64,000 bases of DNA. Source: Trissonchulus latispiculum (taxonomy: Eukaryota > Nematoda > Enoplea > Enoplida > Ironidae). Of this stretch, positions 21,258 through 32,547 are shown in pieces; positions within the stretch are counted from its first letter, which is position 1; every line of letters starts with the position of its first letter. The DNA lies in the NCBI GenBank assembly GCA_030248195.1, contig JASAND010000573.1:20607-84606 (forward strand), given 5' to 3'. The notes under the pieces are model-generated. The model saw only the letters and a list, made by a program, of their open reading frames with translations. It was not told the DNA's origin and searched no databases. The position numbers were made by a program, and so were the translations under genes.

Positions 21258-22298
21258 CCATATACACCCTAAACCGCCTTACCACAGTTTCTTACGAATC
21301 TCTTGTGCATAGGTAGCTGGTACTTGTACAAGTAATAAATATGTTATGTTGTGTTATGTCGTGTCTTGCTGAAGGGACCCACCAGTGAAATTGTATCCTG
21401 TGCCCCATTTAGAAGTATAATGTATGTTTTTTGGTTAATATAACCCCCAGGGAGAGGAATGAAATGAGCTGGTATGCTGCAGACTCCCCGCACAAGTTGG
21501 GTCCCACGAATACCTGATTAGTCGTCTTGCCTGTAATAGGAATCGTGTACGTATTCGTTTGGTTTCATGCAGGTTTTCATGTTCTGGTTCAGGTATTCGT
21601 AGCTTGTGCGGTTTAGATCCCACCAAGGTAGTTATGGGTAGGTAGGCGAGATGCAGCATACCGACGCAAGGGGAAAACTTTTGCTCCAGAAAATCTGTTT
21701 TACAGATTTTCTGACATTTCGTTCTTTTAGTGAGCTTCGGACTAACTTTAAGTTAGTAAATTTAATTATATAGTATATATATATACTCAGTATATATATA
21801 AGAATTTTTTTATTATAAACTGAAATTTTGCTATGTGCATAGACCATTCATTGGGAAATTGGAAGTCACAATTAATGACGTATATAAAAAAATTTTTTTT
21901 TTCTTCTTAGTGCAGTTTTTTAAAGATTTCTACAGATAAATTTTATCACTAACTTAAAAGTCTATACTATATGAGGAAATGCTCTTGCTGAATAAATTAT
22001 GAAATTAATCAAAAGTTGTAGACTGCACTTGTCCGAGGGGCATTGAGTAGCTGTGTGTCTTACGAAAGAGTGAACGGTATTTACGTATGCATTATATAGT
22101 AATGACTTTTGATAATGATTTCGATATATCTTGTTGTTGTGAATAGTAGGGACTAGGGGCGGACAGGTGCAGTCTACGTGGTGGGTCCACAGTGCAGATT
22201 GCAAACATAATATACGTGTACCAACCTACGTATATATGTGTAGAAATGTTTGCGTACTGTGGGGCGGTTGTTCATTTCATTCCATCATCATCATTCCA
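21258..22298. other. ~1-kb insertion inside the RT gene, unidentified
   Basis: Lies between the DD-motif part and the C-terminal part of the RT in both arms (33820-34900 in the right arm), so it predates the palindrome. Contains GATG/TCATCATTCC simple repeats next to the RT break and a TA-rich tract at 21770-21800. I found no clear terminal repeats, target duplication or ORF. Confidence 0.55.
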
Positions 22299-23579
22299 TC
22301 ATTCCATCATATCGTCCTGATACCTATATGCCTGCTTGAGTTTTTCTAAAGACTTAAATTCCTTATTTTTATACAGATTAGTAGTATATTTATATTCATA
22401 AGATAGAAGAGTTAAATTAGCTATAAAAGGAGCTGCATTAGTTCCCATAGGGATGCCAATATCTTGCTTACATATAATATCTCCTAAAACAAAGTAGCAA
22501 CTATTTAGCAACCATCTAATCATATCCATAATAGTATCCTTTCCAGCCAGTATACCTTTATTAGTATTGAATCCCCAAGCAGCCGATCTTTCATACAGAA
22601 TAAGCTTACGATTAGATTTACCAAATGCAATGTTACAAACTGATTCAAGGGAAGTTAAGATTTCCGGATGTGGTAGTGAAGTATACAATTGACCAAAATC
22701 AAACGTATTAACAGTTCTTGCTCTGTTATTACGATTTAAACCATGTATATCATTTAATATATTACTGTTACTATTAATTATCCAGAAAGGGTTATAGACA
22801 CGGGAGTACCTAGTAATGGCACTTGTATAACATTTAACAGAATGTTGTATTCGCCTTAACGCATGACCTAGTCTTATTGATAATGTGCTGGTACAGCTGT
22901 TGGCGCTAGCAATTATAGTTCTGAAGCCAACAGGAGATTTGTGAAACTTAGGGATGATTTGAATAAAGGGCAAGTTAAGGTTATTGCTAGGTACACTTAT
23001 TCCAAACTGTAAACAATCAGACTTTACCTTAGCAATTATGTTATCAGTTGTATCATTAATTAAGGTATAAGTATTATTATTATCAAAGATTCCTATTTCT
23101 TTAAGTAAACAATATACATAAAACTGTTTACATATTATGGCAAAATTTTGTGCCGCTTTATCAACTACAGTAAATACAAACTTGTCATGTAATTGAGAAA
23201 TTACCTGTTTAATATTACTAGGAATATTAGTGTAATAGTTATGATTGCTGTTTCTTATCTGTTGACACAGTATACTGTTAACAGAATCTAGAATTGACCG
23301 TTTCCACAATGAATATTCGAACGTACAACCTAAATTTAGCTTATCTGTTAAATAATTAATATAATTATCGAGTGCGACAGAAATATTATTTATAACTTCT
23401 TTTATATTAGGAGGTTTACGCGGCCTGAATTTAGTGCCTTTACTTAGAAGATTACGTATGTGTAGATTTTCTATAACCTCTAAATTGCCGGTAATTATAT
23501 GACCATGATGTAAATCTTTAAAAGCTGAATTATTACAATCACAGTTAAAGGTATAGTTATTGATATCTATATCTTGCAA
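22299..23579 (-). CDS. Penelope-like/unclassified reverse transcriptase, N-terminal and catalytic part
   Basis: 426 codons open on the minus strand. Motifs in order: KFVFTVVDKAAQNFAIICK (fingers), PKFHKSPVGFRTIIAS, FDFGQLYTSLPHPEI (motif A with Asp), GIPMGTNAAPFIANLTLL (motif B) and YRYQDDMM (motif C, DD). This set, with IPMGTN.AP before YRY-DD, marks a family of intron-less animal RTs close to Penelope-like elements. I did not see a GIY-YIG nuclease. The frame stops just after the catalytic DD because a ~1-kb insertion begins there; the rest of the gene is at 20781-21257. The start ATG at 23579 may not be the true start: homologous-looking sequence reaches ~23640. The mirrored copy is badly broken. 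Confidence 0.75.
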   Translation of the reverse strand: MQDIDINNYTFNCDCNNSAFKDLHHGHIITGNLEVIENLHIRNLLSKGTKFRPRKPPNIKEVINNISVALDNYINYLTDKLNLGCTFEYSLWKRSILDSVNSILCQQIRNSNHNYYTNIPSNIKQVISQLHDKFVFTVVDKAAQNFAIICKQFYVYCLLKEIGIFDNNNTYTLINDTTDNIIAKVKSDCLQFGISVPSNNLNLPFIQIIPKFHKSPVGFRTIIASANSCTSTLSIRLGHALRRIQHSVKCYTSAITRYSRVYNPFWIINSNSNILNDIHGLNRNNRARTVNTFDFGQLYTSLPHPEILTSLESVCNIAFGKSNRKLILYERSAAWGFNTNKGILAGKDTIMDMIRWLLNSCYFVLGDIICKQDIGIPMGTNAAPFIANLTLLSYEYKYTTNLYKNKEFKSLEKLKQAYRYQDDMME

Positions 23580-23822
23580 AATTACATTACTAGCAGTTTG
23601 TCTATAATTGAAAAATAGGGAAGATATAGGCTTATCGTAGCTGTATATTATTCTAGGTTCACTATATAGACTAGGTACATCTTTGGGAAAGTTGTTATTT
23701 ACAGTAAACAGTTATTTAAGTTATTTACAGTTAAGTTAAGTTATTTACAGTTAAGTTATCTAGTAAACTGAATAGTATCAACTAAAGGATTGGAATATTT
23801 TAGAAACAACTTAGCCCTTTTA

Positions 23823-24260
23823 CAGTACAGCTCATTTCAAAGTGCGTTTGAAGCGAAGTCCCATATCTGGCGAAATGTCGCGAGCGCACGCGAAATTCGC
23901 CAAGGCTTTGCGACATTCGTGTAGATATTTCGCGATATGTCGTATGAAAATCTGAATTTCGCGAAGTCGCATGCGAAGTTCGCGTAACTTCGCGAAATTT
24001 CCCAAGATTTCGCGAAAGCATTGCGCGAAATTTCTTCCACTTCGCGAAAACTCCTCGCGAACTTCGCGAAACACTTCGCCAAGTTCGCTAGCTAGGGTTT
24101 TTGTTAGCTAATTTGAGGGGTTTTCTCCATATCTACCAAAATTCTGGGTAAATTTTAAAGTGTAGCTTTGGCTCAAGATTTTCACTTCGCGAAATGTCGC
24201 GTAATTTACGCGATGCTGTGCGACATTTCGCGAAGTTGTCGCGAAATCCGCTAAAAGGTG
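23823..24260. repeat. Cluster of TTCGCGAA words with a mariner-type end
   Basis: Starts at TA-CAGTACAGCTCATTTCAAAG, the same end as the MITE at 9038, then holds about eleven TCGCGA palindromes in under 400 bp. I could not find the matching right end, so this is a decayed or rearranged element. Mirrored at 31860-32310. Confidence 0.65.
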
Positions 24261-25396
24261 TTGTGGATTTACGGCTTTTGGAGAGTCCTAAATTATGAAG
24301 TTTTGGCTTGCGGACATAGAGAACACGAAAAGAGCTGAGCTATATGTGTCACCCGCTTTTCCGCGTGGTTCCCATCTCTGTTACGATTTTTCCCGAAAGT
24401 TTTTACTACTTTCTTTCAAGTACTTTCAAATGAAGGCAGCTTATATGCCTTGCTTTTTCCGGAAAACGGTTATTTTAAAAATGCTGATTACTGCACCACT
24501 TGTTGCGATCGCATTCTTCTGTTCACGATATATAGTCAAGCGGGGAAAACCCACTTTTTCTTTCTTGGACCAGAACTTTCGACTGGTTTGGGCTAGCACG
24601 ACTTTGATACTATATTTAATTAGGGTTTGCCCTAAGCTTTCGAATGAGGTATAATTTGTCTCTCTAGGCCCTGTCGTTATGGAGAAATTAAAGTTTTTCG
24701 TTTCGGGAAAAACCCCATGCGGGAAAAATTCGCTATTTTTTGGCTTTTGGCAAAGATTTGGCTTGAAATGGCACTATTCCAGATTTTGGCCACCTGGACC
24801 ACACATAATGGAAAGAAGCTAGGTAAAACCTATACTAATTTAATTAATAGACTCTATTAAGCACAAGTATGTGTTTATTTAAGGTTTCCTGCTAATGGTT
24901 ACAAAAATATTCAAAATTTGAAAAATGGGGTTTTTCCCCGCCGATTTTTTCCCGCCAACTCTAGGATAACTTTAAGCAAGTAGGAAATAATTTGTTGTGT
25001 TTTATCTCTAGGTCACCCCCAGTTTGCACCGGAGGGGTCAGCGCAGTATGGCATATATCATCGTGAAGCGCAACACTTACCCTACATGTACATATACGCT
25101 GTTTTGGTCTAGGTCTTTCCACTAGTAGTTCAGGGTGGCCCGGCAAATTTTGTCAAATTTTGGCACTTAGACGTACCAAAATTTTCAAAAATTTCAAAGT
25201 CCCAAAAAATTTACAAGCAAGGTCAGCGGCTATGACGCTGCGGCGGGTTGGGTGGAGCAGCAGCTGTTTGCACGTTCCAGGTGACAACCAAGGTGAGCTG
25301 CTTAGGACGGAATAGGGGTTTGGGATGCCGGTTTTGGTAGTCGCGGAGACGCAGCAAACGGTTCACACAACGCCTAGCAGAGCGCAGTTCCGAGGG
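24261..25396. other. Arm segment with GGGGAAAACCC-type modules, no gene
   Basis: Contains GCGGGGAAAACCC near 24539, GGGAAAAACCCC near 24710 and GGGGTTTTTCCCCGCC near 24930, which look like inverted ends of one or more non-autonomous elements. No coding feature. Mirrored at 30711-31860. Confidence 0.45.
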
Positions 25397-25832
25397 CATA
25401 GGTGTGTTGGGGGGGGGTGGGGGGACTCCTCTCCCCAAATGGAGGGGTCGCCAACCCCCCCTTAAAAAATTTTTACTACCCCTCCCCCCAAATCGGCCAT
25501 CGGCCGACCCCCCCCTAAAAATTTTCAAACCCCTGCCTGAATTTTTGAAAATTTGAAAAAATTCGAAATTTTTCGAAAAATTAATGAAAATAAGCGAAAA
25601 ATTTCTAAAGTTTGCTTAAATTACGCTAAAAATCGCAAAAAATTGCTTAAAATGGAGAAAATTTTTCATTTGGACGAAAAACCGATTTTTCGCCGACCCC
25701 CCCTCCCTCGAAATTTTTTACCCCTTTCCCCAAATTGACTTTTGGCGACCCCCCACCTCCTTTTTTCGCCAAACCCCCCTGCCTACTTTTTTCAAACCCC
25801 CTCCCCCACATTTTTCGCCAGCCACACCTATG
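25397..25832. mobile_element. 436-bp hAT-like MITE, 8-bp TSD TCCGAGGG
   Basis: Ends CATAGGTGTGTTGG and CCAGCCACACCTATG are flanked by TCCGAGGG at 25389-25396 and 25833-25840. G8 runs near the left end and C-runs near the right. The mirrored copy is 30276-30710. Confidence 0.88.
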
Positions 25833-25898
25833 TCCGAGGGTCGGTGAAATTATATTTCTCCATGACGAAAGGGCAAAATGCAAAACCATGAAAATAGT

Positions 25899-27015
25899 AT
25901 ATAGCCATGGGGTGAAAAAAAACCCACCCCCTTTTTGGGGGGAAAAAAACCCACCCGCCTCCTGGGTCACGGGTTGGAGCTAGGAGCTCCAAAACATACC
26001 AGCAGAAAGCGCTACTCTTTCTAACCTATGTGTGCAAAGATCAGGTCATTTGGTTCACTATTGCTCATTTCATGACATTTTGAAAATGATACCTACTTTT
26101 TGGTCCAACCTTCCAAAAATTTGGCAAAAGTTTGGACCGATGTAACTTTTGACTGGGTTGGGCTAGAAAAGTTTTGCAAATATCTGCAATGATGGCAAGT
26201 CTTCCTCTTTGCACACAGCAAAAATTAGATCGATCCGATGCACCGTTAGACTGGCACATTGCCAAACGTGGCGGGAAAAAAACCCACTTTGGGGGGAAAA
26301 AAACCCACCCAAATTTTTTTTGAAAAATTTTTTTACCAGCTCAACTGGGAAACAATTCGGGACTGTAGTACGATATTATCGAGGACGCTGCGTCACCCTA
26401 TGCTGTCAGATTTGGACAATTTTGAATACTTGGGTAGCTAGAGGCATAAAACCCTAAAAGTGCAATTTCGCTGCTGGATGACCCAGCAGAGGTCTAATTG
26501 TGACTTTTAATAGCCAATTGTACGTAAAAAAACCATTCTCTACACGTTAGAATAATAAGTTTTATCAAATTACATCGTTTTTAGCATTTTTCAAAAATTG
26601 CCCTATGTTTATGTGTTAAACTTTATGAAACCTGTCCATTTGATGCTGCATTTTCAATGGCACATGAGATCGCAAAAAAGCTACCTAGGTCGGGTTTTTT
26701 GACTCATACTAACTAAAAAAGAGTTGAATTTTACACAGGAAGTGTCAGAATCGCGCTACGACAATTTTTAGGACCTGTGAGGGGTGGGTTTATTTTCCCC
26801 CCATTTGGGTTTTTTTCCCCCCATTGGGTTTTTTCCCCCGCTACTTTTTGCATTATACCGGCCTAACCGTACAACCTAGAGAAGTGCAAATGGGCTTAAA
26901 AGAAAGTTCTAAGTACGCCAAGTACGATGGTATATAGAGTTCTCATCTAGCCCTTATAACAAAAAAGTTCCAGCCAAAATCCGAAAAAGTGGGTTTTTTC
27001 CCCCATGGCTATATA
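25899..27015. mobile_element. TIR element(s) with G-A-C block ends, probably TA target
   Basis: TATAGCCATGGGGTGAAAA at about 25899 and its near reverse complement ending CCCCCATGGCTATA at about 27015 are flanked by TA-rich sequence. A second, inner pair of inverted ends lies at 26271 (GCGGGAAAAAAACCCACTTT) and about 26855 (reverse of it), suggesting one element inside another or a duplicated end. No ORF of interest. Mirrored near 29080-30200. Confidence 0.6.
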
Positions 27016-27498
27016 TAATTGGATATATATTGGAAATTCAGGCAGAGTTGCTGCAGAAAGCAACCGAACACACGCCCAACAATAGGAGTACAATGAATGT
27101 CGGCAATATTTGAGCCATTCTGATCTGTGCGTTCTTCGTGGCGCCGTGTCATTACTAGAATTAGATGATTGGCCTTTTCTTGCCACGGCAGCTGTTAAAT
27201 TTTGGGTCGCAACGTTTCGCCTATCTTTACCTATGGGCGTCTTCAGGCTAGTAGCCCTTAAGAGGGCTGTTGGGATAAGAGGCGGTCGGGGATTTGATCC
27301 GGGACCGTACGCACCGTCCGTGTGTAACATTACCATACTACCCAGGGGACAATTTTACTTGCTTGGAGCTTATACTTGTTGCATTCTCCCAGTTTCAATT
27401 GCACTTAGTGTGTACACTGTTACAATGTGCTAGTACTGTGTACCCTGTTATTACACTAAGGCTGTGTGTTAGACCTTCCTTTGATGTTGCCGCCTACG
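27016..27498 (-). other. Probable 3' non-coding part of the central Penelope element
   Basis: Directly downstream of the RT fragment on the minus strand. Contains a CCTGAAGACGCC...GGCGAAAC arrangement (27214-27247) that partly resembles a hammerhead core, and a GGATCAAATCC sequence near 27295. The function is not established. Confidence 0.4.
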
Positions 27499-28263
27499 TT
27501 AGAGTCCAATTTCTGATAGCCAGATGTCACTTCGTGTCATGTCCTCGAATCTGTTTGGTCCCTGCTTGGACAATCGGGATCTCAACGTGTCGCGACTGCT
27601 GAACACTAGTTTTACATCATAAGAGCTGCATATTCTCTTCAGTTTGTCGGTGTCTCTACCTGCGTAAGGGACAAGCGTTAGTTTCTCTGCTTTCTCCTCT
27701 GGCCTTGGCCTGACTCTTCGAGTAGACATTACTTCCCTTATTACTTTAGCAGGATAGCCGTTTTGTTGGAATGTTTTTCTTAGGGTGCTCTCTTGTTTTC
27801 TTTTCAAGTGTGGTTCTTGGCATACGGCTGTAGCTCTACTGTGGAGGCATCTTATTATTCCCCTTTTCACACACTTCGGATGGTTTGATTCGTAGTGTAG
27901 ATGTCTGTTTGTGTGTGTCTTTTTCCTATACACTGATGTCTGGATACCTCCATTAGTCTTTGTTATTTTGAGCATCGCAACACCAACTTATTTGTTATCT
28001 CTAGTTAGTTCTTCCAACGAATGCTGGATCTTGCCTGTTGAGATGATCTTTGAAATTTCCCAGTTCTTCCAGACCATGTTTCCACACACAGAGGATATCG
28101 TCTGCATGCAACCACAGGCCTACGAGTTTCTTAGCTACTGAGGCTGTAAAACTGTGTTTCAGAAATTCTCCATGTAGAGGTTACACAATGCAGGCGATAA
28201 CGGGGATCCAAGGCAGTCTGCCTCTGTCTAAACCATTCATTGTTGAAGGTGAAAGAGACCATC
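27499..28263 (-). pseudogene. Penelope-like RT, catalytic to C-terminal fragment at the palindrome centre
   Basis: On the minus strand from 28263: FTFNNEWFRQRQTAL, then (after a 1-nt loss) GSPLSPALCNLYMENF (motif B) at about 28208-28161, LWLHADDILCVWKHGLEELG with the catalytic DD near 28100, then SVYRKKTHTNRHLHYESNHP, CVKRGIIRCL and LRKTFQQNGYPAKVI. These are the Penelope-family RT core and its thumb/linker. A GIY-YIG endonuclease would be expected next; I see LVPYAGRDTDKLKRI but not the full nuclease motif. The N-terminal half is missing because the palindrome folds at 28263. The part below 27853 is repeated in the right arm (28264-28620). Confidence 0.82.
27854..28263. other. 410-bp unpaired spacer at the palindrome centre
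   Basis: This sequence is present once. On the minus strand it continues the Penelope-like RT that starts the left arm, so one RT gene is interrupted by the fold: the right arm begins inside a second copy of the same gene at the point matching 27853. The switch is near 28263, where AAGATGCC of the right arm starts. Confidence 0.85.
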
Positions 28264-28620
28264 AAGATGCCTCCACAGTAGAGCTACAGCCGTATGCCAA
28301 GAACCACGCATAGAAAACAAAGAGAGCACCCTAAAGAAGAGCATTCCAACAAAACTTGGCTATCCTGCTAAAGTAATAAGGGAAGTAATGTCCACCACTC
28401 GAAGAGTCAGGCCAAGGCCAGAGGAGAAAGCAGAAAACTAACACTTGTCCCTTACGCAGGTAGAGACACCGACAAACTGAAGAGAATATGCAGCTCTTAT
28501 GATGTAAAACTAGTGTTCAGCAGTCGCGACACGTTGAGATCCCGATTGTCAAGCAGGGACCAAACGAATTCGAGGACATGACACGAAGTGACATCTGGCT
28601 ATCAGAAATTGGACTCTAAC
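28264..28620 (+). pseudogene. Mirrored C-terminal piece of the Penelope-like RT
   Basis: Right-arm copy of 27499-27853, beginning in the middle of the gene. Small indels disrupt the frame that is open in the left arm. Confidence 0.8.
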
Positions 28621-30275
28621 GTAGGCGGCAACATCAAGGAAGGTCTAACACACAGCCTTAGTGTAATAACAGGGTACACAGTACTAGCACATTGTAACGG
28701 TGTACACTAGAATTACCGTAAACTGGGAGAATGCAACAAGTACCCGGCTCAAGCAAGTAAAATTGTCCCCTGGGTAGTATGGTAATGTTACACACGGACG
28801 GTGCGTACGGTCGGGTCAAATCCCCGACCGCCTCTTATCCCAACAGCCCTCTTAGGGCTACTAGCCTGAAGACATATGGTAAAGATAGGCGAAACGTTGC
28901 GACTGGTAACAGCTGTAGCGGCAAGAAAATTTAATCATCTAATTCTAGTAATATTTGCTTTCCCTGGCGAACGCACGAATCCAAATGACTCAATATTGCC
29001 GACATTGTTGTACTCCTATTGTTGAGCGTATTGGATATACTGCAACAACTCTGCCTGAATTTAATATATCGCCAATATATATAGCCATGGGGGGAAAACC
29101 CACTTTTTTCGGATTTTAGCTGGAACTTTTTTGTTATAAGGGCTAGCTGAGAACTCTATATACCATCGTACTTGGCGTACTTCAGAACTTTCTTTTAAGC
29201 CCATTTGCACTTCTCTAGGTTGTACGGTTAGGCCCGGTATAATGCAAAAAGTAGCGGGGGAAAAAACCCAATGGGGGAAAAAAACCCAAATGGGGGGAAA
29301 ATAAACCCACTCCTCACAGGTCCTAAAAATTTGTGGTAGCGCGATTCTGACACTTCCTGTGTGAAATTCAACTCTTTTTTTAGTTAGTATGAGTCAAAAA
29401 ACCCGACCTAGGTAGCTTTTTTGCGATCTCATGTGCCATTGAAAATGCAGCATCAAATGGACAGGTTTCATAAAGTTTAACACATAAACATAGGGCAATT
29501 TTTGAAAAATGCTAAAAACGATGCTTATTTGATAAAACTTATTGTTCTAACGTGTAGACAATTGTTTTTTGCGTACAATTGGCTATTAAAAGTCACAATT
29601 AGACCTCTGCTGGGTCATCCAGCAGCGAGAATTGCCACCTTTAGGGTTTTATGCCTCTAGCTACCCAAGTATTCAAAATTGTGCAAATCTGACAGCATAG
29701 GGTGACGCAGCGTCCTCGATAATATCGTACTACAGTCCCGAATTGTTTCCCAGTTGAGCTGGTAAAAAATTTTTTCAAAAAAATTTGGGTGGGTTTTTCC
29801 CCCCCAAAGTGGGTTTTTTTCCCCGCCACGTTTAGCAATGTGCCAGTTAACGGTGCATCGGATCGGTCTGTATTTTTGCTGTGTGCAAAGAGGAAGACTT
29901 GCCATCATTGCAGATATTTGCAAAACTTTTCTAGCCCAACCCAGTCAAAAGTTACATCGGTCCAAACTTTTGCCAAATTTTTGGAAGGTTGGACCAAAAA
30001 GTAGGTATCATTTATTTTTCCAAATGTCATAAAATGAGCAATAGTGAACCAAATGACCTGATCTTTGCACACTAGGGTTAGAAAGAGTCGCGCTTTCTGC
30101 TTGTATGTTTTGGAGCTCCTAGCTCCAACCCGGGTGACCCAGGTGGCGGTGGTGGGTTTTTTTCCCCCCAAAAAGGGGGTGGGTTTTTTTTCACCCCATG
30201 GCTCTATACTATTTTCTGTAGTTTTGCTTCTTGCTTTTTCGATCATGGAGAGAGCTCATTTCTGGAAACCTCGGA
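28621..30275. other. Mirror of 25840-27498 region
   Basis: Copies of the Penelope 3' region and of the G-A-C block TIR element(s) (about 29080-30200, including GGGAAAAAACCC blocks near 29260-29310 and 29790-29830). No gene. Confidence 0.6.
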
Positions 30276-30710
30276 CATGGGTGTGGCTGGCGAAAAATGT
30301 GGGGGGGGGGGTTTGAAAAAAGTAGGCAGGGGGGGTTTGGCGAAAAAAGGGAGGTGGTGCTTTCAGAAAAGTCAAATTTCAGGGAAGGGGTGAAAAATTT
30401 CGAGAGAGGGGGGTCGGCAAAGAAAAGTGGGTTTTTCGTCCAAATGAAAAAATTTTCTCCATTTTAAGCAATTTTTTGCGATTTTTAGCGTAATTTAAGC
30501 AAACTTTGGGCATTTTTCGCTTATTTTCATTAATTTTCGAAAAATTTCAGATTTTTTCAAATTTTCAAAAATTCAGGCAGGGTTTGAAATTTTTGGGGGT
30601 GTCGGCCGATGGCCGATTTGGGGGGAGGGGTAGTAGAAATTTTTTGGGGGGGGGTTGGCGACCCCTCCATTTGGGGAGAGTGTCCCCCCACCCCCCCCAA
30701 CACACCTATG
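30276..30710. mobile_element. Mirrored hAT-like MITE (copy of 25397-25832)
   Basis: Ends CATGGGTGTGGCTGG and CCAACACACCTATG, flanked by AACCTCGGA and CCCTCGGA, matching the left-arm 8-bp duplication with one change. Confidence 0.85.
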
Positions 30711-32310
30711 CCCTCGGAACTGCGCTCTGCTAGGCGTTGTGTGAGCCGTTTCTCCATCCTCCGCGACTACCAAACACGGCATCCCAAACCCCTATTCCCG
30801 TCTAAGCAGCTCACCTTGGTTGTCACCTGGAACGTGCAAACAGCTGCTGCCCTTATTTTTCCCACAGTCATAGCCACTGACCTTCCTATGCCAAATTTTT
30901 TGAGACTTTGAAATTTTGAAAAATTTGGGTACGTCTAAGTGCCCAAAATTTGACAAAAATTTGCCGGGCCACCCTGAACTACTAGTGGAAAGACCTAGAC
31001 CGAAATAGCGTATATGTACATGTAGGGTGAGTGTTTTGCTTCACGATGATGTATCACATCCTGCGCTGACCCCTCCGGTGCAAACTGGGGAGTGACCTAG
31101 AGATAAAACACAACAAATTATTTCCTACTTGCTTAAAGTTATCCTAGAGTTGGCGGGAAAAAAATCGGCGGGAAAAACCCCATTTTTCAAATTTTGAATA
31201 TTTTTGTAACCATTAGCAGGAAACCTTAAATAAACACATACTTGTGATAAATAAAGTCTATTAATTAAATTAGTATAGGTTTTACCTAGCTTCTTTCCAT
31301 TATTTGTGAGTCTAAGGTAGATGAAATCTGGAATAGTGCCATTTCGAGGCAAATCTTTGCCAAAAGCCAAAAAATAGCGAATTTTTCCCGCATGGGGTTT
31401 TTCCCGAAACGAAAAACTTTAATTTCTCCATAACAAACAGAGGCCTAGAGAGACAAAATTATACCTCATTCGAAAACCGGGGTAATCCCTAATTAAATAT
31501 AGTATCAAAGTCGTGCTAGCCCAAACCAGTCGAAGTTCCTGGTCCAAGAAAAAAGTGGGTTTTCCCCGCTTGACTATATATCGTGAACAGAAGAATGCGA
31601 TCGCAACAAGTGGTGCAGTAATCAGCATTTTTGAAATAACCGTTTTCCGGAAAAAGCAAGGCATATAAGCTGCCTTCATTTGAAAGTACTTGAAAGAAAG
31701 TAGTAAAAACTTTTCGGGAAAAATCGTAACAGAGATGGGAACCACGCGGAAAAGCGGGTGACACATATACCTCCAGCTCTTTTTTCGTGTTCTCTATGTC
31801 CGCAAGCCAAAAACTTCATAATTTAGGACTCTCCAAAAGCCGTAATTCATTAACACCTTTAGCGGATTTCGCGACAACTTCGCCGAAATGTCGCACAGCA
31901 TCGCGTAAATTACGCGACTTATTTCACTCGCGAAGTGAAAAATGCTGAGCCAAAGCTACACTTTAAAATTTACCCAGAATTTTGGTAGATATGGAGAAAA
32001 CCCCTCAAAATTAGCTAACAAAAACCCTAGCTAGCGAACTTGGCGAAGTGTTTCGCGAAGTTCGCGAGGAGTTTTCGCGGAGAGTGGAAGAAATTTCCCG
32101 CGCAATACTTTCGCGAAATCTTGGAAATTTCGCGAAGTTACGCGAACTTCGCATGCGACTTCGCGAAATTCAGATTTTCATACGACATATCGCGAAATAT
32201 CTACACGAATGTCAGAAAAGCCTTGGCGAATTTCCCGTTGCGTGCGCTCGTGACATTCCGCCAGATATGGGACTTGCTTCAAACGCACTTTGAAATGAGC
32301 TGTACTGTAA
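30711..32310. other. Mirror of 23823-25396, no gene
   Basis: Includes the TTCGCGAA cluster copy at about 31860-32310, ending GAGCTGTACTG-TA, with fewer intact TCGCGA words than the left arm. Confidence 0.6.
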
Positions 32311-32547
32311 AAGGGCTAAGTTATTTCTAAAATATTCCAATCCTTTAGTTGATACTATTCAGTTTACTAGATAACTTAACTGTAAGTAACTTAACTTAAC
32401 TGTAAATAACTTAAATAACTGTTTACTGTAAATAACAACTTTCCCAAAGATGTACCTAGTCATATAGTGAACCTAGAATAATATACAGCTACGATAAGCC
32501 TATATCTTCCTATTTTTCAAGTATAGACAAATTAGCTAGTAATGTAA

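Larger units (their letters stand above)
3565..27853 (+). repeat. Left arm of giant inverted duplication
   Basis: About 24.3 kb whose reverse complement is found at 28264-50046. Matching landmarks in mirror order: 3620/49989, 8097/48291, 9382/47201, 13409/42730, 14145/42016, 18352/37823, 22299/33820, 25397/30710 and 27853/28264. It is longer than the right arm mainly because of the 3.2-kb element at 4156-7364. Similarity at the outer end fades out near 3565. Confidence 0.93.

Noticed and set aside
27295..27310. tRNA-like B box GGATCAAATCC near the Penelope 3' end
   Set aside because: Poor match to the pol III B box and no A box; not called as a tRNA or SINE.
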